Source: Bifidobacteriaceae bacterium (lineage in GTDB: Bacteria > Actinomycetota > Actinomycetes > Actinomycetales > WQXJ01). From it: DNA of 32,659 bases. This document shows, one piece after another, positions 27,966 to 32,659 of this stretch. The position numbers were made by a program, and so were the translations under genes. Position 1 is the first letter of the stretch. Each line of letters opens with the position of its first letter. The notes beneath the pieces are model-generated. The model was not told the origin of the DNA and made no database searches. It saw nothing but the letters and a program-made list of their open reading frames with translations. The stretch spans positions 1-32,659 of the forward strand of contig JAIROU010000146.1 of assembly GCA_031257375.1 (NCBI GenBank). The letters run 5' to 3'.

Positions 27966-28241
27966 CTACCACGTCGCGTCGTGGAAGATTTCTGACAAGA
28001 ACTGCTCAGGGGTCTCGTGGTCAAGGTCGTATTGCGCCGCGACAACATCGGCCAAGGTGTCGTCCGGATGGTCGAGTAGATGAACCACGGCGTTGACCAT
28101 CAAATTCACCAGGTCGGTCGCCAAATCTTTGATCAGCGGCATGGCGCGCGGCTCAACCAGGTCGGCGGCGCGGTTGAGCGCGTCCAACACTTCATCGTCG
28201 CTGTATTGGGCGGGTTGCGGCTTGTCTGAAATCTGTCCCAT
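27966..28241 (-). CDS. Hypothetical protein
   Basis: 91 aa acidic protein, SD GGAGAA. Confidence 0.6.
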   Translation of the reverse strand: MGQISDKPQPAQYSDDEVLDALNRAADLVEPRAMPLIKDLATDLVNLMVNAVVHLLDHPDDTLADVVAAQYDLDHETPEQFLSEIFHDATW

Positions 28242-28278
28242 CAGAGTTCTCCAATCAGTCGTGTCGATGTCCGCGACC

Positions 28279-28563
28279 TCATTGGGCGCGGCGGTCTCGG
28301 AGCAAGGCTTCGCGCTCGTTAACGGTTAGCCCGCCCCAAATGCCGTGAACCTCATTGGCGGTCAAGGCGTAGTCCAAGCAGTCTGAGCAGACCGGGCAGT
28401 GGGCGCAAACCGTTTTGGCGTCGAACGGTTGGCCGCCAGGCTCGGGGAAGAAAATCTCAGGATCGGTTTGGGCGCACACCGCGCTGTCCCGCCACGTCTC
28501 GGCCAAGTCGATTGGGAAAGCGGTTGCGACGTGGGTCAGGCGGGCGCCGCGTTGAGACGGCAT
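28279..28563 (-). CDS. WhiB-like Fe-S regulatory protein
   Basis: WRDSAVCAQTDPEIFFPEPGG...VCAHCPVCSDCLDYALTANEVHGIWGGLTVNERE: four-Cys pattern and G[VI]WGG motif. Confidence 0.93.
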   Translation of the reverse strand: MPSQRGARLTHVATAFPIDLAETWRDSAVCAQTDPEIFFPEPGGQPFDAKTVCAHCPVCSDCLDYALTANEVHGIWGGLTVNEREALLRDRRAQ

Positions 28564-28983
28564 CAGACTGCCGCCTTGAGACGGGCGTCGGCGACCAAGA
28601 CTTCGACCAGATCCATGTCGTCGCCGGTCTCGGGGTCGATCAAAGTGCCGCATTCGGTGATGTCAGACACCGGCTGGTGGAAGATTTCCCCAGCCGGGCT
28701 TCGATAGACCAAGGTGATGTCGCCCAGCGGGAAGCTGGTTTGGGCCAACCGGGCTTGCTCAAAACCGGAGTCTTGGGCGTCGGCCCGCCCGTCGTCCCAG
28801 TCGTCTTCGATCCGGTCAAGCATCGGGCCGAGATAGCTGTCCCACAGCTCGTCTTCGTTCCCCAGGTCGCGGACCATCGCCGCCGCCCGGCGGGCGCCCC
28901 GGTCGTCCATGACATCGGCGACAGCCTCCACCAATGACGACCCTTCGGTCAGCGGTGGGTTGATAGAGATTTGCATTGCCATG
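28563..28983 (-). CDS. Hypothetical protein upstream of and coupled to WhiB
   Basis: MAMQISINPPLTEGSSLVEAVADVMDD..., TGA overlaps the WhiB ATG (TGATG). Confidence 0.6.
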
Positions 28984-29014
28984 CCATGACCCCCCAAGGC
29001 TCCATCTTTTTCGC

Positions 29015-29049
29015 AAAAAGGCCCCCAGTGCCCGTCTGGCACTGGGGGC
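29015..29049 (-). terminator. Intrinsic terminator
   Basis: Perfect 12-bp stem GCCCCCAGTGCC/GGCACTGGGGGC with 5-nt loop, followed on the minus strand by CTTTTTG. Confidence 0.8.
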
Positions 29050-29107
29050 TGTATTCTGTTGTTCACTCTTGTTCTGTTTTATGCCCGCCAGGGCAAATCT
29101 GTCAGTT

Positions 29108-30088
29108 TTATCCGATCTCAAGCCCCGAGCCGGCCAAGCCGACGGCCGGCGCCGGGGATGTTTTCGCAAACTCGGGCGACATCAAAGGCGCCCGCGATGG
29201 CCTGACCGGCGGGTTGGGCGCCCGCCCCGACGGCGGAATAGTCGATGACGATTCGGGGAACCGCGGCCTGGAGACGAGAATCGCTTGGCGCGCGACATAT
29301 CCCGGATCGCCAAGCGAGGCCTCCTGGAACGGCTGGTCGCCATCGTGGAACAACTTATTGATCCCGCGCATCGCAGCCGCTGCCGCAGGTATTAGCTGCG
29401 GTCTTTTGGCGGTCGCCAGTTGGGTGATGTCTCTCGCCCAAGACTTGGCTTGGGCCAAACGCTGGCGGGTTCGCGGGGTCGCGTCTTTTGGATGATCGAT
29501 CGCGGCCAAATGGCGGGCCGCGTAGGCGATGCGCGGCTCGTCGTGAAGCTGTTCAGCCATCTTGGCCAAACGTTTGGCCAAATAGGGGTTTGGCTCTTTC
29601 GCGACGCCTCGTATGGAAGCGCTGTCAGGGTTTGAAGCGCCACCGTGCATGGAAAACCACTGACGAAAACTGCGATCATTGGTCGCGAACAAGGTTTGCG
29701 GTTGTGCGTCGCGCAAGTTCAAGACATAGCTGGCAACGCCCATGTCCTCGAAGTCTGTCGCCCCGTCGGCGTTGAAAGGGGGGCTGGCGAACCACCGTCT
29801 TGGGCCGTCTTGGTCAACAGCCAAATCAAGGCCGAGCAACTCGTCGACAGTCGAGTCAACTTTGCCAGAGCTTAGCCCCCATCGTTTGGTCAAAACATGG
29901 CGAAATGTCTCCAACATGGTTTCAGAGACGCGGATGTCGGCTGTTTGCGCGGTCGACAACAAGCGTCGAGCCCCCCGAATGGCCTCCATGTCGTGCCTAA
30001 GAATCACACCATCGTGCGTTACCCATTTCGGCAGAGAGACCGCCGAAATCAGAATGTTGACGTCGACGACTATTGGCGGGCCGGCCAT
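29108..30088 (-). CDS. PIN-domain protein (VapC-like fold)
   Basis: N-terminal PPIVVDVNILISAV and DFEDMGVASYVLNLRDAQPQTLFATNDRSFRQW match PIN acidic-residue pattern; start at ATG 30088. Confidence 0.7.
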   Translation of the reverse strand: MAGPPIVVDVNILISAVSLPKWVTHDGVILRHDMEAIRGARRLLSTAQTADIRVSETMLETFRHVLTKRWGLSSGKVDSTVDELLGLDLAVDQDGPRRWFASPPFNADGATDFEDMGVASYVLNLRDAQPQTLFATNDRSFRQWFSMHGGASNPDSASIRGVAKEPNPYLAKRLAKMAEQLHDEPRIAYAARHLAAIDHPKDATPRTRQRLAQAKSWARDITQLATAKRPQLIPAAAAAMRGINKLFHDGDQPFQEASLGDPGYVARQAILVSRPRFPESSSTIPPSGRAPNPPVRPSRAPLMSPEFAKTSPAPAVGLAGSGLEIG

Positions 30089-30879
30089 GGCTCGTCCCAA
30101 TCCAATTGGCCATCGCAATTGCAGAAGTCATCATTTGCCCGCAAAAGAAGTTGATGAATCTGCCCGCGAGTTTTTCCGCTAAAAACGGTCTCGTCCACAG
30201 CCGACGCGGCGAGATATTTCTCGACTATTCTCGCCTGCTGAGCCGATGTGAGTTCCACGTAGAAGTAGTCTGCGAAATGGATATTGTCTGTGAACTCGTG
30301 CGGCCAGTCGACAGGCTGTTTCGCGAAGTGGGCCGCAAACCAATCGTCAGGGTCAACTGGCTCTTCGGGGTAGAAGCGGTCGACAGTGCCGGTGAGGCCG
30401 CCTTGGTAGGCGGCGCCGGCCTCGTCCAAGCGTCGGGTTTGATCTCGGACGCGACCCTCAAGATCAGTCCGCCCACCCGTTTGGCCAAGCCTGCCGTGGT
30501 AGTAGAGCCAAGGGAGGGTTGGATCGCGGGGGACATCGATTTCGGCCAGACGGCCGTCTCGGACGGTGGCCAGCTTGCCGCATTCCCGAATCCGGGGATC
30601 GGTTTGGCAGACGCTCAACTGGTAGTCGGGTGGAAGCTCGACGCCAACATCTTGGAACGCCGCCAGGCGGCTGAGGCCGTGGCGGCTGATCCCAGTGCCC
30701 GCGATGGCCGGCAACTCGTCGCCGACGCGCCACAGCTCGCCAGCGTGGTCGAAGGCGTTGACCTGCCAAAAGGTCGCGTCCCCGTTGGCGGCGAACAGGT
30801 CGTGGCGGCCCTGGGCGTCACGCGCCCGCCGGTAGGCGTCAACAGAATTTTTCCCGTGGGGGAACGGATTGGCTTGCAT
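30070..30879 (-). CDS. Hypothetical protein overlapping PIN-domain gene
   Basis: 269 aa, MQANPFPHGKNSVDAYRRARDAQGRHDLFAANGDATFWQVNAFDHAGELWRVGDE...; 3' end overlaps the PIN gene start. Confidence 0.6.
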   Translation of the reverse strand: MQANPFPHGKNSVDAYRRARDAQGRHDLFAANGDATFWQVNAFDHAGELWRVGDELPAIAGTGISRHGLSRLAAFQDVGVELPPDYQLSVCQTDPRIRECGKLATVRDGRLAEIDVPRDPTLPWLYYHGRLGQTGGRTDLEGRVRDQTRRLDEAGAAYQGGLTGTVDRFYPEEPVDPDDWFAAHFAKQPVDWPHEFTDNIHFADYFYVELTSAQQARIVEKYLAASAVDETVFSGKTRGQIHQLLLRANDDFCNCDGQLDWDEPWPARQ

Positions 30880-31132
30880 GGGTGATCCTTTGCTGGGTGT
30901 TACACAAGTCGATCTTGGCGTCGCACGCCAACTCTGTCCAGGCGGTGTCTCCCCGAACCGGGGCGCGGGTGGCCGTCCGCCAGCGAGCCGCGCGCGACTG
31001 TTTTACATGTTGACAACGAGCGGCGACCCGGCAAGAGGCAATGGGTTGTCTCGACTTGGATGGTCCTGATGCGAGGCAAAACAAAAACCGGCGTCTTGAC
31101 TCCCGCCTGAAGGAAGGGGCTTGTGGCGCAAA

Positions 31133-31671
31133 TCACGGTCGCGATGGGTTTCCCCGGTCGCCGTCCTCATCCAATACGGCCTCGGCGGACGCTTCGCCCG
31201 TCGCTTGCTCTGTTTTCGACGGCGTGTCGGCCCAAATCTCGATGGCTTCAACCTTGTCAACCCGCTCGTTCGGATCGCCGCCGCCAAAGGCGTTCCAATG
31301 CTGCTCAAGGGCGTGGCGGGCGTTGTCGGCCCGCTAGCGGCGCTTGCCCGACGGCGTGGCGACCTCGTAGACCGGCTCAAGATCGGCTATGGCCCGCCGC
31401 AAGCAATCGGCGGTTACGCCAAGCCCAGCTCCAACTCGGCTCGGGCGATCCAGGCCGGCAGATCGCCGTCGGCCAGATCTCGCCGCACGGCTCGGACGGC
31501 GTACTCTGGCCGGCCAGCCCGGCCCGCCGCCACCAGCAGGTCTTCCAGCGGCGCGGCTCGCACCATTTCGATGTCCTCGGCGGTGACTCGGGGCTGGAGG
31601 TCGACGGCATAGACGGCGTAGAGCGCGTCGGCCAGGACGCGCAATTGGGCGCGGGTCAGCGAGGTTGGCAT
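31133..31671 (-). pseudogene. Decayed paralog of the 20249-20890 gene (frameshift plus in-frame TAG)
   Basis: Start ATG 31671 with AGGAGG; frame stops at TAA 31414-31416. The -1 frame continues LGVTADCLRRAIADLEPVYEVATPSGKRR*RADNARHALEQHWNAFGGGDP..., with TAG (31334-31336) at the position of Trp TGG in the intact copy. Confidence 0.7.
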
Positions 31672-31808
31672 ATTGGGCCTCCTAGTCGATGGTGTTGGCG
31701 GCGCGGCAGCGCCGGTTTGGCGATTTGGAACACACCTCTGGGCAATCGATTTGCGCCAGTCATCGCGAACTCCCCCCGCACTCGGGGCAGACGGGGCCAT
31801 CAATAAAT

Positions 31809-31848
31809 GGCGAGGGGACTCCAACCTTCAGATTGGAGGGGAATCGCC
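31809..31848. other. Hairpin upstream of tnpB
   Basis: GGCGAggggaCTCCAAccttcagaTTGGAGgggaaTCGCC: two complementary arms separated by symmetric internal loops. Confidence 0.55.
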
Positions 31849-31916
31849 GTGCGCTGTTTCGATTTTGGTGTTCGTTAACACTAGAAGCGAACATCTTCCA
31901 GCCTCAAAGGTTCTAC

Positions 31917-32659
31917 ATGACCGTGACCAGCCGTTTCAACTACCGGGCGTATCCCGACAAGGGGCAGTGCCAAGCGCTTGCCCGCCTGTTCGGCTGCGTG
32001 AGGGTGGTTTACAACGACTTCGTGGCCGCCCGCCGCGCGGCTCACAGCGCGAAGCAGCCGATCCCATCGGCCAACGACCTTTGCAAACGTCTCATAACCG
32101 ACGCCAAGAAGACGCCTGAGCGGGCTTGGCTGGCTGAAGTGTCGGTCACACCAGTGCAGCAAGCGGCCAGGCACGCCCAGGGCGCCCATGCGCGGTTCTA
32201 CAGTTATCTGAAAGCGCGGCGCGAGTTCAACGCCAAAATCAAAGTCGGGCTGTTGCCGAAAGACGCCAAACCGCCTCGGAGAGTCGGCCGCCCGGTGTTC
32301 AAAACCCGCAGCGGGCGGCAATCCGCGGAGTTCACCCGCTCAGCCCGGTTCCAAGTCAGACATCCAGACGGTTGCAAGTGGGGTTGGGTTCGGCTGCCGA
32401 AGATCGGCTGGGTCAAGTTTCGCTGGACTCGCGACTTGCCGTCGGACCCGTCGAGTGTGGTGGTCATCGGCAACCCGGACGGGTCTTACGAGGTCAGTTT
32501 CGCAGTGGACGCCCCGATCCCGGACGCCCCCGCGCCAATTCACCAAGCCACGGGGATCGATCTGGGGCATCGGGTTTTGGCCGCCGCGGTCTCAAGCGAC
32601 GGGACCCGCCGGGCGCACCCCAACCCCAAGGCGTTGGACAAGGCGCGGCGGCGTTTGAG
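31917..32659 (+). CDS. tnpB: TnpB-like RNA-guided nuclease (IS200/IS605 or IS607 family), 3' truncated by window edge
   Basis: Not in the ORF track because no stop is reached. MTVTSRFNYRAYPDKGQCQALARLFGCVRVVYNDFVAARR...; RuvC-I ATGIDLGHRVLAAAVSSDGT. Confidence 0.88.
   Translation, partial: MTVTSRFNYRAYPDKGQCQALARLFGCVRVVYNDFVAARRAAHSAKQPIPSANDLCKRLITDAKKTPERAWLAEVSVTPVQQAARHAQGAHARFYSYLKARREFNAKIKVGLLPKDAKPPRRVGRPVFKTRSGRQSAEFTRSARFQVRHPDGCKWGWVRLPKIGWVKFRWTRDLPSDPSSVVVIGNPDGSYEVSFAVDAPIPDAPAPIHQATGIDLGHRVLAAAVSSDGTRRAHPNPKALDKARRRL

Noticed and set aside
1-32659. tRNA or rRNA genes
   Set aside because: No convincing cloverleaf or rRNA sequence noticed by eye; a tRNAscan run would be needed to exclude tRNAs fully.

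Overview
This is a GC-rich accessory region, probably from an actinobacterial phage, phage-plasmid or large plasmid (inference: WhiB-like gene, Cas12m of a mycobacterial-type lineage, phage-like replication genes). Block 1: a + strand gene, cut by the left window edge, encodes a single-polypeptide RNA polymerase. It carries both a beta signature (GWTMEDGFVVS...GDKLSDNHGNKGV) and the beta' catalytic signature (SFDGDFDGDTVGL), followed by a duplicated beta-helix-like tail. Block 2: a convergent minus-strand cluster encodes a UvrD-like helicase, a ClpA/B-like AAA+ protein, a VWA protein, a MoxR-like AAA+ protein, a possible ssDNA-binding protein, an SNF2-like helicase, a VRR-NUC nuclease and several small proteins. 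Block 3 is the most unusual part (about 20.2-26.5 kb). It contains a Cas12m-like (type V-M, formerly V-U1) effector, a protein with two Trp-rich repeats, a CRISPR-like array of nine 35-bp degenerate repeats in two blocks each preceded by a related leader-like sequence, and a protein made of four tandem tyrosine-recombinase core-binding (SAM-like) domains with no catalytic domain. That last protein is probably translationally coupled to a small protein whose decayed paralog lies at about 31.1-31.7 kb. Block 4 contains a WhiB-like protein, a PIN-domain protein, hypotheticals and a TnpB gene cut by the right edge. No cas1, cas2 or cas4 is visible. All identifications rest on motif recognition and memory of families; no searches were run.
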